DNA of 64,000 bases from Chryseobacterium sp. 18061 (GCA_902706205.1 CACSKA010000010.1:1-64000), one strand, 5' to 3'; shown: positions 19,035 to 29,161, counted from the first letter of the stretch. The notes: generated by a model not told the origin, from the sequence alone. Numbers and translations: made by a program.

Positions 19035-19340
19035 ATGTCTAAGATAAAACCTATAATCCTGGCACTTTCTATGATGCTGGTGGCTCCGGCGGTAGTACAT
19101 GCTTCTGAAATCACGCTGGTCCCTGCGGTGAAACTGCAGATTGGCGATCAGGATAATCATGGTAACTACTGGGATGGCGGCGGCTGGCGCGACCATGACT
19201 GGTGGAACCATCATTACGAGCGTCACGACAATCACTGGCGCGCACGTTATGAGCCGCATCATGATGATCACCGCGACGATCATCACGACCACCATGACAA
19301 TCATCATGACAATCATGATAACCATGGTCATCACCATTGA
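19035..19340 (+). CDS. yaaX: YaaX family DUF2502 secreted protein, histidine-rich tail
   Basis: A 101-residue exported protein of unknown function. A signal peptide (MSKIKPIILALSMMLVAPAVVHA) is followed by the family core SEITLVPAVKLQIGDQDNHG and YWDGGGWRDHDWWNHHYERHD, matching YaaX in the same place after thrC in E. coli. The last ~30 residues are Asp/His/Asn repeats ending HDNHGHHH, where E. coli has a Pro/Lys/His-rich tail. The tail could bind metal; this is inference. GGAG at 19025-19028 serves as ribosome-binding site. A hairpin follows the stop. Confidence 0.88.
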   Translation: MSKIKPIILALSMMLVAPAVVHASEITLVPAVKLQIGDQDNHGNYWDGGGWRDHDWWNHHYERHDNHWRARYEPHHDDHRDDHHDHHDNHHDNHDNHGHHH

Positions 19341-19348
19341 TGTGATTT

Positions 19349-19372
19349 CCCTCGCCCCAAAAGGGGTGAGGG
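19349..19372 (+). terminator. Hairpin between convergent yaaX and yaaA
   Basis: CCCTCGCCCC, loop AAAA, GGGGTGAGGG: a ten-pair stem with one mismatched pair, in the 39-base gap between the two stops. T tracts are short, so terminator strength is uncertain. Confidence 0.6.
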
Positions 19373-19379
19373 GAGAGCC

Positions 19380-20156
19380 TTACTTCTGTTCGTGCCGTTT
19401 AAACACCAGTTCGCCGTCACCCGACGCGGCTTCGTCAAAGAAATACCCTTCGCTATTAAACTCTTTAAGCTGTGCTGGCTTCGTCAGGCGGTTTTCAATG
19501 ATGTAACGGCTCATCAATCCGCGCGCTTTTTTGGCGTAGAAGCTGATGACTTTAAATTTGCCGTTTTTCTCATCAAGGAACACCGGCTTGATAATCTTGC
19601 CCTGCAACACCTTCGGCTTCACCGCTCTGAAGTATTCGTCTGAGGCCAGATTGATAACGGTGTCGTCACCTTGAGCCTTCAGCGCTTCATTGAGTTTGTG
19701 GGTGATTATCTCACCCCAGAAATGGTACAGGTCTTTGCCTTTGGCGTTTTCGAGGCGAATGCCCATTTCCAGACGATATGGCTGCATCAAATCCAGTGGA
19801 CGCAGCACGCCGTACAGACCGGAAAGCATCCGCAGATGTTGTTGGGCGAAATCAAAATCGGCTTCGCTGAACTCTTCCGCCTGCAGGCCGGTGTATACGT
19901 CGCCTTTAAACGCGAGGATAGCCGGGCGCGCATTTTGCGGGGTGAAATCCGGGTGCCAGTCGTGAAAACGTGTGGCGTTGAGATCGGCGAGCTTGTCGCT
20001 GATGCTCATCAGTTTTCCAATCTGCGGTGCAGACAGCTTGCGTGCCACGCTAATCAGCTGCTGGGAATAGTCCAGCAGTTCCGGATGGGTGTAGCGCGCT
20101 GTTGGCAGGTCGCTCTGGTAATCGAGCGTTTTAGCAGGTGAAATCAGAATCAGCAT
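19380..20156 (-). CDS. yaaA: Peroxide stress protein YaaA
   Basis: The DUF328/UPF0246 family. In E. coli it is induced by OxyR and limits intracellular free iron under H2O2 stress. The 258 residues match E. coli. The N-terminus [67 protein letters not shown] and [19 protein letters not shown] are all typical. It is transcribed with or just after yaaJ on the minus strand, with a 66-base gap. No OxyR site was identified by eye. Confidence 0.95.
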   Translation of the reverse strand: MLILISPAKTLDYQSDLPTARYTHPELLDYSQQLISVARKLSAPQIGKLMSISDKLADLNATRFHDWHPDFTPQNARPAILAFKGDVYTGLQAEEFSEADFDFAQQHLRMLSGLYGVLRPLDLMQPYRLEMGIRLENAKGKDLYHFWGEIITHKLNEALKAQGDDTVINLASDEYFRAVKPKVLQGKIIKPVFLDEKNGKFKVISFYAKKARGLMSRYIIENRLTKPAQLKEFNSEGYFFDEAASGDGELVFKRHEQK

Positions 20157-20222
20157 AATAAGTCCTTGCGGGCATTTTTCCGTGACTTTAGCAAAAAACG
20201 CCTGGGAAAGGATCGATAGCTG

Positions 20223-21653
20223 CTATTGGCGAGGCACATCATCCCAGCTTCCGGGCGAAAGCTGTTGTTCAATATCCGGATAACGCGCCGGGTCGAACAC
20301 CGGTTTCACACCCATTTTACGCTGGCGCAGATAATCGCTGGCGATAATCTTCACTACCGGGGAGAGCAGCATAATAGCGGTCAGGTTGGTGATAGCCATC
20401 AATGCCATGATGATATCGGCGAGCTGCCAGACAACAGGCAGGCTCAGTATCGTACCCAGCATTACCATTATTAGGGTGATTCCGCGTAGCAGCCAGACGT
20501 TCAGCGGACTGTTCATCTTCAGGTAAATCAGATTATTTTCAGCGTAGATATAGTTGGCCACAATCGAGCTGAAGGAGAACAGCAGCACGATCCCCGCCAC
20601 AAACCCAGTGCCCCAGCTACCGGCGAAAGAGGCCACCGCGTTTTGCACCAGCTGGATACCATCGAGTGAGTTTTGGTGGGTGGTATTCCCGGCAAGTAGC
20701 ACAATCATTGCCGTGGCGGTACAAATCACCAGCGTATCAACCAGTACGCCAATCATTTGAACGATGCCTTGCGCCGCAGGGTGCGGAGGCCATGAAGCGG
20801 CTGCCGCAGCGGCATTGGGCGTGGAGCCCATTCCGGCTTCGTTAGAGAACATCCCGCGCTGGAAGCCGCTGGTTATTGCCTGGCTGATGGTATAACCCAC
20901 CGCACCGGCGGCCGCTTCCTGCCAGCCGAATGCGCTGCGGATGATGGTTTCAAAGACTTTTGGAATTTCAGTGAAGTGCCAGAGGCTGATGAGTATGCTG
21001 GTAGCGACCCATATCAACGCCATCACCGGCACCAGCCACTGCATCAATTTCGCTACGCCGCGCAGGCCGCGCATCACCGTCACCAGGGTGCAAACCATCA
21101 GTATCAGACCGGTCATAAATTCCGGCAAATGAAACGCATAATGCATGGCATTAGCGACGGAGTTCGCCTGAACGGTATTGAAAATCAGGCCATATGCCAG
21201 CAGCAGAAACACCGAGAACATGACGCCCATCCAGCGCATACCAAGCCCGCGCGACATATACCATGCCGGGCCGCCGCGAAATTGTCCTTCGGCATCACGC
21301 TCTTTGTAGAGCTGCGCGAGAGAACATTCAGCGAAGCTGCTCGCCATGCCGATGATGGCCGAAACCCACATCCAGAACACTGCACCGGGGCCGCCTGCGG
21401 TCAGCGCAATGGCGACCCCAGCGAGGTTGCCGCTGCCGACGCGAGCCGCAAGGCTGGTGCACAGTGCCTGGAATGGCGTCAGGCCACCCGACTGAGGGGT
21501 GATGCTGCTTTTAAGACTTTTGCCAAACTGGCGAAGATAGCGAAACTGGATATAACCCGTCCGCCATGTGAACCACACTCCGGCGCCGAGCAGCAGGTAA
21601 ATCATTACCGAGCCCCAGAGTATTTCGTTGATAAATGAAAGGAATTCAGGCAT
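20223..21653 (-). CDS. yaaJ: Alanine/glycine:sodium symporter family transporter YaaJ
   Basis: An inner-membrane AGCS-family transporter of 476 residues, the E. coli length. It begins MPEFLSFINEILWGSVMIYL and has about ten hydrophobic segments. The family signatures TSLAARVGSGNLAGVA, GAVFWMWVSAIIGMASSFAECSLAQ and FSNEAGMGSTPNAAAAA are present. The exact substrate of YaaJ is not proven; alanine or glycine is inferred from the family. It reads away from talB. Confidence 0.92.
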   Translation of the reverse strand: MPEFLSFINEILWGSVMIYLLLGAGVWFTWRTGYIQFRYLRQFGKSLKSSITPQSGGLTPFQALCTSLAARVGSGNLAGVAIALTAGGPGAVFWMWVSAIIGMASSFAECSLAQLYKERDAEGQFRGGPAWYMSRGLGMRWMGVMFSVFLLLAYGLIFNTVQANSVANAMHYAFHLPEFMTGLILMVCTLVTVMRGLRGVAKLMQWLVPVMALIWVATSILISLWHFTEIPKVFETIIRSAFGWQEAAAGAVGYTISQAITSGFQRGMFSNEAGMGSTPNAAAAAASWPPHPAAQGIVQMIGVLVDTLVICTATAMIVLLAGNTTHQNSLDGIQLVQNAVASFAGSWGTGFVAGIVLLFSFSSIVANYIYAENNLIYLKMNSPLNVWLLRGITLIMVMLGTILSLPVVWQLADIIMALMAITNLTAIMLLSPVVKIIASDYLRQRKMGVKPVFDPARYPDIEQQLSPGSWDDVPRQ

Positions 21654-21856
21654 TTAACATCCCTTGGTCGATGCCGAAGACAACTGTAAGCGCTACCATT
21701 TTCAGATAATCCATTATCGGATAGGCCATGAATATAGTGAGTTTATCATACTCTGCGCTCATGGACCGTCTGCGGTTGCGCTGAAAATGGGGCGTGATAT
21801 TATCGAGTCAGAACGGTTACATCCCCCTAACAGTTGTTTAATAGAGAAACACTATC

Positions 21857-22810
21857 ATGACGGATAAATTGACCTCCCTGCGTCAGTACACAACCGTAGT
21901 GGCTGACACTGGAGACATCGCGGCAATGAAGCTGTATCAGCCTCAGGATGCGACAACCAACCCTTCTCTGATCCTCGGCGCTGCCCAAATCCCGGAATAC
22001 CGCAAGCTGATTGACGAAGCGATTGCCTGGGCAAAAAGCCAGAGCAGCAACCGCGAGCAGCAGGTTGTTGACGCGACCGATAAACTGGCAGTGAACATCG
22101 GTCTGGAGATCCTGAAACTGATCCCTGGCCGTATCTCTACCGAAGTGGATGCGCGTCTGTCCTACGACACCGAAGGCTCCATCGCCAAAGCGAAACACCT
22201 GATCAAGCTGTACAACGATGCTGGCATCAGCAACGACCGTATCCTTATCAAACTCGCGTCCACCTGGCAGGGCATCCGTGCCGCTGAGCAGCTGGAAAAA
22301 GAAGGCATCAACTGTAACCTGACCCTGCTGTTCTCCTTTGCTCAGGCGCGTGCTTGTGCAGAAGCGGGCGTGTTCCTGATTTCTCCGTTTGTTGGCCGTA
22401 TCCTCGACTGGTACAAATCCAACACCGATAAGAAAGAGTACGCACCGGCAGAAGATCCAGGCGTAGTTTCTGTGTCTGAAATCTACAGCTACTACAAACA
22501 ACACGGCTACGAGACTGTCGTGATGGGTGCAAGCTTCCGTAACGTGGGCGAAATCCTGGAACTGGCTGGCTGCGACCGCTTGACCATCGCTCCGCCACTG
22601 CTGAAAGAGCTGGCTGAAGCGGAAGGCGCAATCGAACGTAAACTGGTTTACACCGGTGAAGTGAAAGCGCGTCCAGAACGTATTACTGAATCCCAGTTCC
22701 TGTGGCAGCACAACCAGGATCCAATGGCAGTAGACAAACTGGCGGACGGTATCCGTAAGTTTGCTATCGACCAGGAAAAGCTGGAAAAAATGATCGGCGA
22801 CCTGCTGTAA
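21857..22810 (+). CDS. talB: Transaldolase B
   Basis: The pentose phosphate pathway enzyme transferring a dihydroxyacetone unit from sedoheptulose-7-P to glyceraldehyde-3-P. The 317 residues match E. coli. The Schiff-base lysine is Lys132 in [10 protein letters not shown], preceded by [10 protein letters not shown] (Asp17 in VVADTGD and the NPS loop). The sequence is highly conserved and rich in preferred codons, as expected for an abundant enzyme. A GC hairpin follows the stop. Confidence 0.98.
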   Translation: MTDKLTSLRQYTTVVADTGDIAAMKLYQPQDATTNPSLILGAAQIPEYRKLIDEAIAWAKSQSSNREQQVVDATDKLAVNIGLEILKLIPGRISTEVDARLSYDTEGSIAKAKHLIKLYNDAGISNDRILIKLASTWQGIRAAEQLEKEGINCNLTLLFSFAQARACAEAGVFLISPFVGRILDWYKSNTDKKEYAPAEDPGVVSVSEIYSYYKQHGYETVVMGASFRNVGEILELAGCDRLTIAPPLLKELAEAEGAIERKLVYTGEVKARPERITESQFLWQHNQDPMAVDKLADGIRKFAIDQEKLEKMIGDLL

Positions 22811-22818
22811 TCATTTCA

Positions 22819-22844
22819 GATGTGACCGGGCTTCCGGTCACATC
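22819..22844 (+). terminator. Hairpin after talB
   Basis: GATGTGACCGG, loop GCTT, CCGGTCACATC: a perfect 11-pair stem nine bases after talB, followed by a weak TTCCTC tract. It is probably a terminator or partial terminator before mog. Confidence 0.7.
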
Positions 22845-22919
22845 TTCCTCGCGTTATTTGTCTCAGTTTCCCTTCCGCGTGTATCATTCCGCTTAACCGC
22901 ATTTTTTAACGGAATTGAT

Positions 22920-23507
22920 ATGAACACTCTTCGCATTGGCCTTGTCTCCATCTCCGATCGCGCTTCAAGCGGCGTTTATCAGGATAAAGGCATTCCGGCA
23001 TTGGAAGTCTGGCTGGCCCGCGTCCTGACAACCCCTTTCGAACTGCAAACCCGTCTGATCCCAGACGAACAGGTCATCATCGAGCAGACGCTGTGCGAGC
23101 TGGTGGATGAAATGAGCTGCCATCTGGTGTTGACCACCGGTGGAACCGGCCCTGCGCGCCGCGACGTCACGCCGGACGCGACGCTGGCGATTGCTGACCG
23201 TGAAATGCCGGGTTTTGGCGAACAGATGCGCCAGATAAGCTTGCATTTTGTGCCGACGGCTATCCTGTCGCGTCAGGTCGGTGTTATCCGCAAACAGGCG
23301 TTAATCCTTAATCTGCCCGGCCAGCCGAAATCCATCCAGGAAACGCTGGAAGGCGTGAAAGATGACGCAGGAAAGGTGCTGGTACACGGTATCTTTGCAA
23401 GTGTACCGTATTGTGTACAGTTGCTGGAGGGGCCGTATGTGGAAACGGATCCACAGGTCGTCGCCGCATTTCGTCCTAAAAGTGCGCGGCGCGATACAAC
23501 TTCCTGA
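22920..23507 (+). CDS. mog: Molybdopterin adenylyltransferase
   Basis: Adenylylates molybdopterin before molybdenum insertion. The 195 residues match E. coli Mog. Seen are the N-terminal LRIGLVSISDRASSGVYQDKG, the substrate loop LVLTTGGTGPARRDVTPDAT (residues ~70-89) and LNLPGQPKSIQETLEGV. It follows talB as in E. coli. The downstream neighbour differs: an ERIC element and an MHS transporter replace the direct mog-satP junction. Confidence 0.97.
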   Translation: MNTLRIGLVSISDRASSGVYQDKGIPALEVWLARVLTTPFELQTRLIPDEQVIIEQTLCELVDEMSCHLVLTTGGTGPARRDVTPDATLAIADREMPGFGEQMRQISLHFVPTAILSRQVGVIRKQALILNLPGQPKSIQETLEGVKDDAGKVLVHGIFASVPYCVQLLEGPYVETDPQVVAAFRPKSARRDTTS

Positions 23508-23591
23508 AGATAAATCGTTCCCAGTATAACTTTTGCGGGCCATCGATTGACCGCGGGTTTACGGTGTAGTAATTTTTTCTTTACAACATCT

Positions 23592-23719
23592 GTATGCCCT
23601 AAATAGTTTGAGTTGCAGGAAGGCGATAAGTCTGGGAATCCCCAGGAGCTTACTTCAGTAAGTGACTGGGGTGAGCAGACGCAACCAACGCACCTGCAGC
23701 TTGAAGTATGACGGGTATA
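23592..23719 (+). repeat. ERIC element
   Basis: 128 bases with near-consensus ERIC ends and core. It opens GTATGCCCTAAATAGTTTGA, continues TTGCAGGAAGGCG, and has the core GGGAATCCCCAGGAGCTTAC then AGTAAGTGACTGGGGTGAGC. It closes GCACCTGCAGCTTGAAGTAT and ACGGGTATA. The two core parts correspond to the usual ERIC1R and ERIC2 primer sites. It ends 16 bases before the start codon of the MHS transporter, so it forms part of that gene's leader. Confidence 0.93.
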
Positions 23720-23735
23720 AAACAAATGGCCCGCT

Positions 23736-25034
23736 ATGTCACAACATGCAAGACCTCTGAACCGACAGGATTATAAAACGTTATCGCTGGCTGCTCTCGG
23801 CGGCGCGCTGGAGTTTTACGATTTCATCATTTTCGTCTTCTTTGCCGCCGTGGTCGGCGAACTCTTCTTCCCTGCAGATATTCCTGAATGGCTGCGCCAG
23901 GTGCAGACCTTCGGCATTTTTGCCGCGGGCTATCTGGCACGTCCGCTGGGCGGCATTGTCATGGCGCACTTTGGCGATCTGGTCGGGCGTAAGAAAGTGT
24001 TCACCCTCAGTATTCTTCTGATGGCGGTGCCGACGCTGCTTATCGGCCTGCTGCCGACTTACGCCTCGGTAGGCATTGCCGCGCCGCTGTTACTGTTGCT
24101 GATGCGTGTGCTTCAGGGCGCAGCCATTGGCGGTGAGGTGCCGGGCGCCTGGGTTTTCGTTGCTGAACACGTTCCTTCGCAGCGAGTCGGCATTGCCTGC
24201 GGCACGCTGACCGCCGGGCTGACGGTGGGCATTCTTTTGGGCTCGGTGGTGGCGACGCTGATAAACACCAGCATGACGGCGCAGGTGATTCATGATGGCG
24301 GTTGGCGTATTCCGTTCCTGCTCGGCGGAGCGTTTGGCCTGGTGGCGATGTACTTGCGCCGCTGGTTACAGGAGACGCCAATTTTCCTCGAAATGCAGCA
24401 GCATAAGCAGCTGGCGCAAGAGCTGCCGGTGAAATCGGTGGTGATGGAACATCAGAAAGCGGTGGTCATTTCGATGCTGCTGACCTGGCTGTTGTCGGCG
24501 GGAATTGTGGTGGTGATTCTGATGTCACCTGTGTGGCTGCAAAAGCATTACGGTTTCGCCCCCGCGTTGACCCTACAAGCCAACAGTATTGCCACCATTA
24601 TGCTGTGCGTGGGCTGCCTGCTGGCGGGTTTATCCGCCGATAAGTTTGGTGCCAGTCGGACCTTTATCGTCGGCAGCCTGCTGCTGGCGGCGTCGAGCTG
24701 GGCGTTTTATCACTTGGCGGGTACATCGGTGGAGCATCTGTTTACGCTGTATGGACTGGTGGGGTTGTGTGTAGGTGTGGTCGGTGCGGTGCCGTATGTG
24801 ATGGTCCGGGCATTTCCACCTGAAGTGCGCTTCACCGGGATTTCTTTCTCATACAACGTGTCCTACGCGGTCTTTGGCGGACTGACACCGATTGCGGTCA
24901 CGCTGCTGATGAGCGTTTCGCCGCTGGCTCCGGCCTGGTATGTGCTGGCACTTTCGCTGGTTGGGTTAGGATTAGGGCTCTGGCTGCGGCAGACGTACAG
25001 CGCACCTGAAAAGGCGTCGTTGGCGCCTCATTAA
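23736..25034 (+). CDS. MFS transporter, metabolite:H+ symporter (MHS) family
   Basis: A 432-residue inner-membrane protein with about 12 hydrophobic segments. MHS/MFS signatures are visible: ALEFYDFIIFVFFAAVV in helix 1, then GYLARPLGGIVMAHFGDLVGRKKVF (loop 2-3 motif, residues ~68-92), and RVLQGAAIGGEVPGAWVFVAEH. The second half has GLSADKFGASRTF. Substrates of this family include organic acids, proline/betaine and shikimate; none can be chosen here. It is not present between mog and satP in E. coli. A clear ribosome-binding site is lacking before 23736, and the upstream 128 bases are an ERIC element. It ends at a terminator shared with satP. Confidence 0.88.
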   Translation: MSQHARPLNRQDYKTLSLAALGGALEFYDFIIFVFFAAVVGELFFPADIPEWLRQVQTFGIFAAGYLARPLGGIVMAHFGDLVGRKKVFTLSILLMAVPTLLIGLLPTYASVGIAAPLLLLLMRVLQGAAIGGEVPGAWVFVAEHVPSQRVGIACGTLTAGLTVGILLGSVVATLINTSMTAQVIHDGGWRIPFLLGGAFGLVAMYLRRWLQETPIFLEMQQHKQLAQELPVKSVVMEHQKAVVISMLLTWLLSAGIVVVILMSPVWLQKHYGFAPALTLQANSIATIMLCVGCLLAGLSADKFGASRTFIVGSLLLAASSWAFYHLAGTSVEHLFTLYGLVGLCVGVVGAVPYVMVRAFPPEVRFTGISFSYNVSYAVFGGLTPIAVTLLMSVSPLAPAWYVLALSLVGLGLGLWLRQTYSAPEKASLAPH

Positions 25035-25035
25035 A

Positions 25036-25064
25036 AAAGAAGCCGGGCGATGCCCGGCTTCTTA
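25036..25064 (+). terminator. Bidirectional terminator between MHS gene and satP
   Basis: AAGAAGCCGGGC, loop GAT, GCCCGGCTTCTT: a perfect 12-pair stem with A tract before, immediately after the transporter stop and before convergent satP. Confidence 0.9.
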
Positions 25065-25088
25065 ACGATAAACCTTTAGCACAACAAC

Positions 25089-25655
25089 TTAGTGTTTTTC
25101 ACCGATTGGCAGCACGGTGCGACCGAATTGTTCATTCAGTACTTCACCCATTGCCAGCCAGATAGCGCTTGCGCCGCAAACCAGACCGACGTAACCCGCG
25201 ATTTTCACGATGCCTTCGTTGTCCGCCAGGTGACCGATAGCCAGCAGAGCAAACAGCACGGTCAGGCTCAGGAACACGAACTGCTGCATGCGTGGACCGT
25301 TCAGGGTGCCGAAGAACATGAACAGGGTGAACACACCCCACAGACCCAGGTACATCCCCAGGAAGTGCGCATTAGCGGGTTCAGCCAGACCCATTTTCGG
25401 CATGATCAGAATGGCGACCAGGGTCAGCCAGAAAGAACCGTAAGAGGTGAATGCAGTCAGACCAAAGGTATTGCCTTTCTTAAACTCCAGCAGGCCTGCG
25501 AAAATCTGCGCCAGTCCGCCGTAAAAAATGCCCATCGCCAAAATGGCAGTATCAAACTGGAAAAGACCGCTGTTTGCCAGGTTCAGCAGAATGGTGGTCA
25601 TGCCGAAGCCCATCAGGCCCAGCGGTGCTGGGTTAGCCAACTTAGTGTTAACCAT
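25089..25655 (-). CDS. satP: Succinate/acetate:proton symporter SatP (YaaH)
   Basis: A GPR1/FUN34/YaaH-family inner-membrane protein taking up acetate and succinate. The 188 residues match E. coli. The family motif NPAPLGLMGFGMTT is at ~8-21, six hydrophobic helices follow, and the conserved GNTFGLTAFTSYGSFW lies at ~61-76. The C-terminus NEQFGRTVLPIGEKH is nearly identical to E. coli. It is divergent from dnaK; E. coli has yaaW and yaaI in between and these are missing here. Confidence 0.95.
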   Translation of the reverse strand: MVNTKLANPAPLGLMGFGMTTILLNLANSGLFQFDTAILAMGIFYGGLAQIFAGLLEFKKGNTFGLTAFTSYGSFWLTLVAILIMPKMGLAEPANAHFLGMYLGLWGVFTLFMFFGTLNGPRMQQFVFLSLTVLFALLAIGHLADNEGIVKIAGYVGLVCGASAIWLAMGEVLNEQFGRTVLPIGEKH

Positions 25656-25797
25656 ATTTCCTCAAAAACTCATCAATAAAGGGGGAATCGTCGTAATCCC
25701 ACGCCGATCCTCTGGCTGCGGGGCGCGGCATAATAATCAGAGCCGTGTCCTGCGTCTATGATCTGAGCAGGGTGAATTTAAATTTTTTTTTGCATCT

Positions 25798-25830
25798 CCC
25801 CCTTGATGCCCGATGTTACGACCCCATCTT
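25798..25830 (+). promoter_or_regulatory. Sigma-32 heat-shock promoter of dnaK
   Basis: CCCCCTTGATG (25798-25808) and CGACCCCATCTT (25819-25830) fit the RpoH consensus (CTTGAAA, 11-16 bases, CCCATNT) and the E. coli dnaK P1 promoter, ~120 bases before the dnaK start. Confidence 0.88.
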
Positions 25831-25950
25831 GTATGCAACCGCAGTGGTGAGCCTGGAAAAAAAAGCATGAAGGCGCTTGAAACGACACGTTTCGCCCTTA
25901 TTACAGGTTCATAATCACATGTTGATCGAATTTTTAGTGGAGATGTTTAG

Positions 25951-27867
25951 ATGGGTAAAATTATTGGTATCGACCTGGGTACTACCAACTCTTGTGTAGC
26001 AATTATGGATGGCAACACCCCGCGTGTGCTGGAAAACGCTGAAGGCGATCGCACCACGCCTTCGATCATTGCTTATACCCAGGATGGTGAAACTCTGGTT
26101 GGACAGCCGGCTAAACGTCAGGCAGTGACTAACCCGCAGAACACTCTGTTCGCGATCAAACGCCTGATTGGTCGTCGTTTCCAGGACGAAGAAGTACAAC
26201 GTGATGAAGCCATCATGCCGTACAAAATCGTTGCTGCTGATAACGGCGATGCGTGGTTGGACGTGAAAGGCACCAAAACTGCACCGCCGCAGATTTCTGC
26301 TGAAGTGCTGAAAAAAATGAAGAAAACCGCTGAAGATTACCTGGGTGAGCCGGTAACTGAAGCTGTTATCACCGTACCTGCATACTTCAACGATGCTCAG
26401 CGTCAGGCAACCAAAGACGCTGGCCGTATCGCGGGTCTGGAAGTAAAACGTATCATCAACGAACCAACCGCAGCTGCACTGGCTTACGGTCTGGATAAAG
26501 AAATCGGTAACCGCACCATCGCTGTATACGACTTGGGCGGCGGTACTTTCGATATCTCTATCATCGAAATCGACGAAGTTGATGGCGAAAAAACCTTCGA
26601 AGTATTGGCAACCAACGGTGATACCCACCTCGGTGGTGAAGACTTCGATAGCCGTTTGATCAACTACCTCGTTGAAGAGTTCAAGAAAGATCAGGGCATT
26701 GACCTGCGTAACGACCCGCTGGCAATGCAGCGTCTGAAAGAAGCGGCAGAAAAAGCGAAAATCGAACTTTCTTCTGCTCAGCAGACCGACGTAAACCTGC
26801 CGTACATCACTGCAGATGCGACCGGTCCGAAACACATGAACATCAAAGTGACTCGCGCGAAACTGGAAAGCCTGGTAGAAGACCTGGTTAACCGTTCAAT
26901 CGAGCCGCTGAAAGTTGCACTGCAGGACGCTGGCCTGTCCGTTTCCGACATCCAGGACGTTCTTCTGGTCGGCGGTCAGACCCGTATGCCAATGGTGCAG
27001 AAAAAAGTTGCTGAGTTCTTCGGTAAAGAACCGCGTAAAGACGTTAACCCAGACGAAGCAGTTGCCGTTGGTGCTGCGGTTCAGGGCGGCGTGTTGACCG
27101 GTGAAGTGAAAGACGTTCTGCTGCTGGACGTTACCCCGCTGTCGCTGGGTATCGAAACCATGGGCGGTGTGATGACTGCGCTCATCAACAAAAACACCAC
27201 TATCCCGACCAAGCACAGCCAGGTGTTCTCTACCGCTGAAGACAACCAGTCTGCGGTAACCATCCATGTGCTGCAGGGTGAACGTAAACGTGCAGGTGAT
27301 AACAAATCTTTGGGTCAGTTCAACCTGGATGGTATCAGCCCGGCACAGCGCGGAATGCCGCAGATCGAAGTGACCTTCGATATCGATGCCGATGGTATCC
27401 TGCATGTTTCCGCGAAAGATAAAAACAGCGGTAAAGAGCAGAAGATCACCATCAAAGCGTCTTCCGGTCTGAACGAAGAAGAAATCCAGAAAATGGTGCG
27501 TGAAGCAGAAGCTAACGCCGAGTCTGACCGTAAGTTCGAAGAGCTGGTTCAGACCCGTAACCAGGGCGACCATCTGCTGCACAGCACGCGTAAGCAGGTT
27601 GAAGAAGCCGGCGAACAGCTGCCAGCTGACGACAAAACCGCTATCGAGTCAGCACTGACTGCGCTGGAAGGATCTCTGAAAGGCGAAGACAAAGCTGACA
27701 TTGAAGCGAAAATGCAGGCGGTTGCCGAAGCTTCTCAGAAGCTGATGGAAATTGCGCAGCAGCAGCACGCACAGCAGCAGGCTGGTGGCGCTGACGCTTC
27801 CGCGAACAACGCGAAAGATGACGATGTTGTCGACGCAGAGTTCGAAGAAGTTAAAGATAAAAAATAA
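25951..27867 (+). CDS. dnaK: Molecular chaperone DnaK (Hsp70)
   Basis: An ATP-dependent chaperone working with DnaJ and GrpE, which also controls sigma-32 stability. The 638 residues match E. coli. It starts [20 protein letters not shown]. The ATPase motifs [12 protein letters not shown] (~171), [12 protein letters not shown] (~192) and [12 protein letters not shown] are present, then the linker [18 protein letters not shown] (~389) and the substrate domain. The tail is an acidic [16 protein letters not shown]. dnaJ follows after 86 bases. Confidence 0.99.
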   Translation: MGKIIGIDLGTTNSCVAIMDGNTPRVLENAEGDRTTPSIIAYTQDGETLVGQPAKRQAVTNPQNTLFAIKRLIGRRFQDEEVQRDEAIMPYKIVAADNGDAWLDVKGTKTAPPQISAEVLKKMKKTAEDYLGEPVTEAVITVPAYFNDAQRQATKDAGRIAGLEVKRIINEPTAAALAYGLDKEIGNRTIAVYDLGGGTFDISIIEIDEVDGEKTFEVLATNGDTHLGGEDFDSRLINYLVEEFKKDQGIDLRNDPLAMQRLKEAAEKAKIELSSAQQTDVNLPYITADATGPKHMNIKVTRAKLESLVEDLVNRSIEPLKVALQDAGLSVSDIQDVLLVGGQTRMPMVQKKVAEFFGKEPRKDVNPDEAVAVGAAVQGGVLTGEVKDVLLLDVTPLSLGIETMGGVMTALINKNTTIPTKHSQVFSTAEDNQSAVTIHVLQGERKRAGDNKSLGQFNLDGISPAQRGMPQIEVTFDIDADGILHVSAKDKNSGKEQKITIKASSGLNEEEIQKMVREAEANAESDRKFEELVQTRNQGDHLLHSTRKQVEEAGEQLPADDKTAIESALTALEGSLKGEDKADIEAKMQAVAEASQKLMEIAQQQHAQQQAGGADASANNAKDDDVVDAEFEEVKDKK

Positions 27868-27953
27868 TCGCCCTGATGCAGGGTAATTAACTGGCACGGG
27901 CGTCGGAGTTTACTCCACGCCCGTGCTCGCATGTTAAGGGCAGAAAAACAGAA

Positions 27954-29105
27954 ATGGCGAAGAGAGACTATTACGAGGTTTTAGGCGTTTCCAAAACAGC
28001 GGAAGAGCGTGAAATCAAAAAGGCTTACAAACGCCTGGCGATGAAGTTTCACCCGGACCGTAATCAGGGTGACAAAGAAGCCGAAGCCAAATTCAAAGAA
28101 ATCAAAGAAGCCTATGAGATCCTGACCGACGCGCAGAAGCGTTCGGCGTACGATCAGTACGGTCATGCAGCCTTTGAACAGGGCGGCATGGGCGGCGGTG
28201 GATTCGGGGGCGGCGGCTTTGGCGGCGGCGGCGGGGCTGACTTCGGCGACATCTTCGGCGATGTGTTTGGTGATATCTTCGGCGGCAGCCGTGGTCGCCA
28301 ACGTGCATCCCGTGGCTCAGACCTGCGATACAACATGGATCTGACGCTGGAAGAAGCCGTTCGCGGCGTGACCAAAGAGATCCGCATTCCGACGCTGGAA
28401 GAGTGTGAAGTTTGCCACGGCAGCGGCGCGAAATCGGGTTCCAAACCGCAGACCTGTCCGACTTGTCATGGGCAGGGCCAGGTGCAAATGCGTCAGGGCT
28501 TCTTTGCCGTGCAGCAGACCTGTCCGCACTGTCAGGGCCGCGGCACGCTGATTAAAGATCCGTGCAACAGCTGCCATGGTCACGGTCGCGTTGAGAAGAC
28601 CAAAACCCTGTCAGTTAAAATCCCGGCGGGTGTCGATACCGGTGACCGTATTCGTCTGACAGGCGAAGGCGAAGCGGGGGAGCATGGCGCACCAGCAGGT
28701 GATCTGTACGTTCAGGTTCAGGTGAAACAGCACCCAATCTTCGAACGCGAAGGTAATAACCTGTACTGCGAAGTGCCGATCAACTTTGCTATGGCGGCGC
28801 TCGGCGGTGAAATCGAAGTTCCGACACTCGACGGTCGTGTGAACCTGAAAGTGCCTGGCGAAACCCAGACCGGTAAGCTGTTCCGCATGCGCGGTAAAGG
28901 TGTGAAATCCGTTCGCGGTGGCGCTCAGGGCGACTTGCTGTGCCGCGTGGTGGTAGAAACTCCGGTCAGCTTGAACGAAAAACAGAAGCAGTTGCTAAAA
29001 GATCTGCAGGACAGTTTTGGTGGCCCAACGGGTGAGCAAAACAGCCCGCGTTCCAAAAGCTTCTTCGACGGCGTGAAAAAATTCTTTGATGATTTGACTC
29101 GCTAA
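27954..29105 (+). CDS. dnaJ: Co-chaperone DnaJ (Hsp40)
   Basis: Stimulates DnaK ATPase and delivers substrates. The 383 residues are somewhat more than E. coli DnaJ (376). The J domain occupies 1-70 with HPD in MKFHPDRN. A Gly/Phe region (~75-110) is enlarged by GGGGFGGGG-type repeats. Four zinc motifs follow: [24 protein letters not shown] and CNSCHGHG (~145-205). The C-terminal substrate domain ends [14 protein letters not shown]. It is the second gene of the heat-shock operon and has a terminator downstream. Confidence 0.98.
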   Translation: MAKRDYYEVLGVSKTAEEREIKKAYKRLAMKFHPDRNQGDKEAEAKFKEIKEAYEILTDAQKRSAYDQYGHAAFEQGGMGGGGFGGGGFGGGGGADFGDIFGDVFGDIFGGSRGRQRASRGSDLRYNMDLTLEEAVRGVTKEIRIPTLEECEVCHGSGAKSGSKPQTCPTCHGQGQVQMRQGFFAVQQTCPHCQGRGTLIKDPCNSCHGHGRVEKTKTLSVKIPAGVDTGDRIRLTGEGEAGEHGAPAGDLYVQVQVKQHPIFEREGNNLYCEVPINFAMAALGGEIEVPTLDGRVNLKVPGETQTGKLFRMRGKGVKSVRGGAQGDLLCRVVVETPVSLNEKQKQLLKDLQDSFGGPTGEQNSPRSKSFFDGVKKFFDDLTR

Positions 29106-29122
29106 TCCTTAGCGTGACGTCG

Positions 29123-29161
29123 TAAAAACCGGTGCAGGTAGGTAACTGCGCCGGTTTTTTT
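29123..29161 (+). terminator. dnaKJ operon terminator
   Basis: AAAAACCGGTGCA, loop, TGCGCCGGTTTTTTT: a long stem with one mismatch and a T tract, 17 bases after dnaJ. Confidence 0.85.

Noticed and set aside
21827-22711. 294-codon open frame on the minus strand over talB
   Set aside because: Antisense of highly expressed talB, with Phe/Gln/Arg-rich shadow composition and no start signals.
25915-26835. 306-codon minus-strand frame over dnaK
   Set aside because: Long antisense frames over dnaK are a known by-product of its codon use; no motif supports a real gene.
28180-28250. GGC-rich tandem repeat in dnaJ
   Set aside because: It codes for the normal Gly/Phe region of DnaJ, slightly enlarged; not an independent repeat element.
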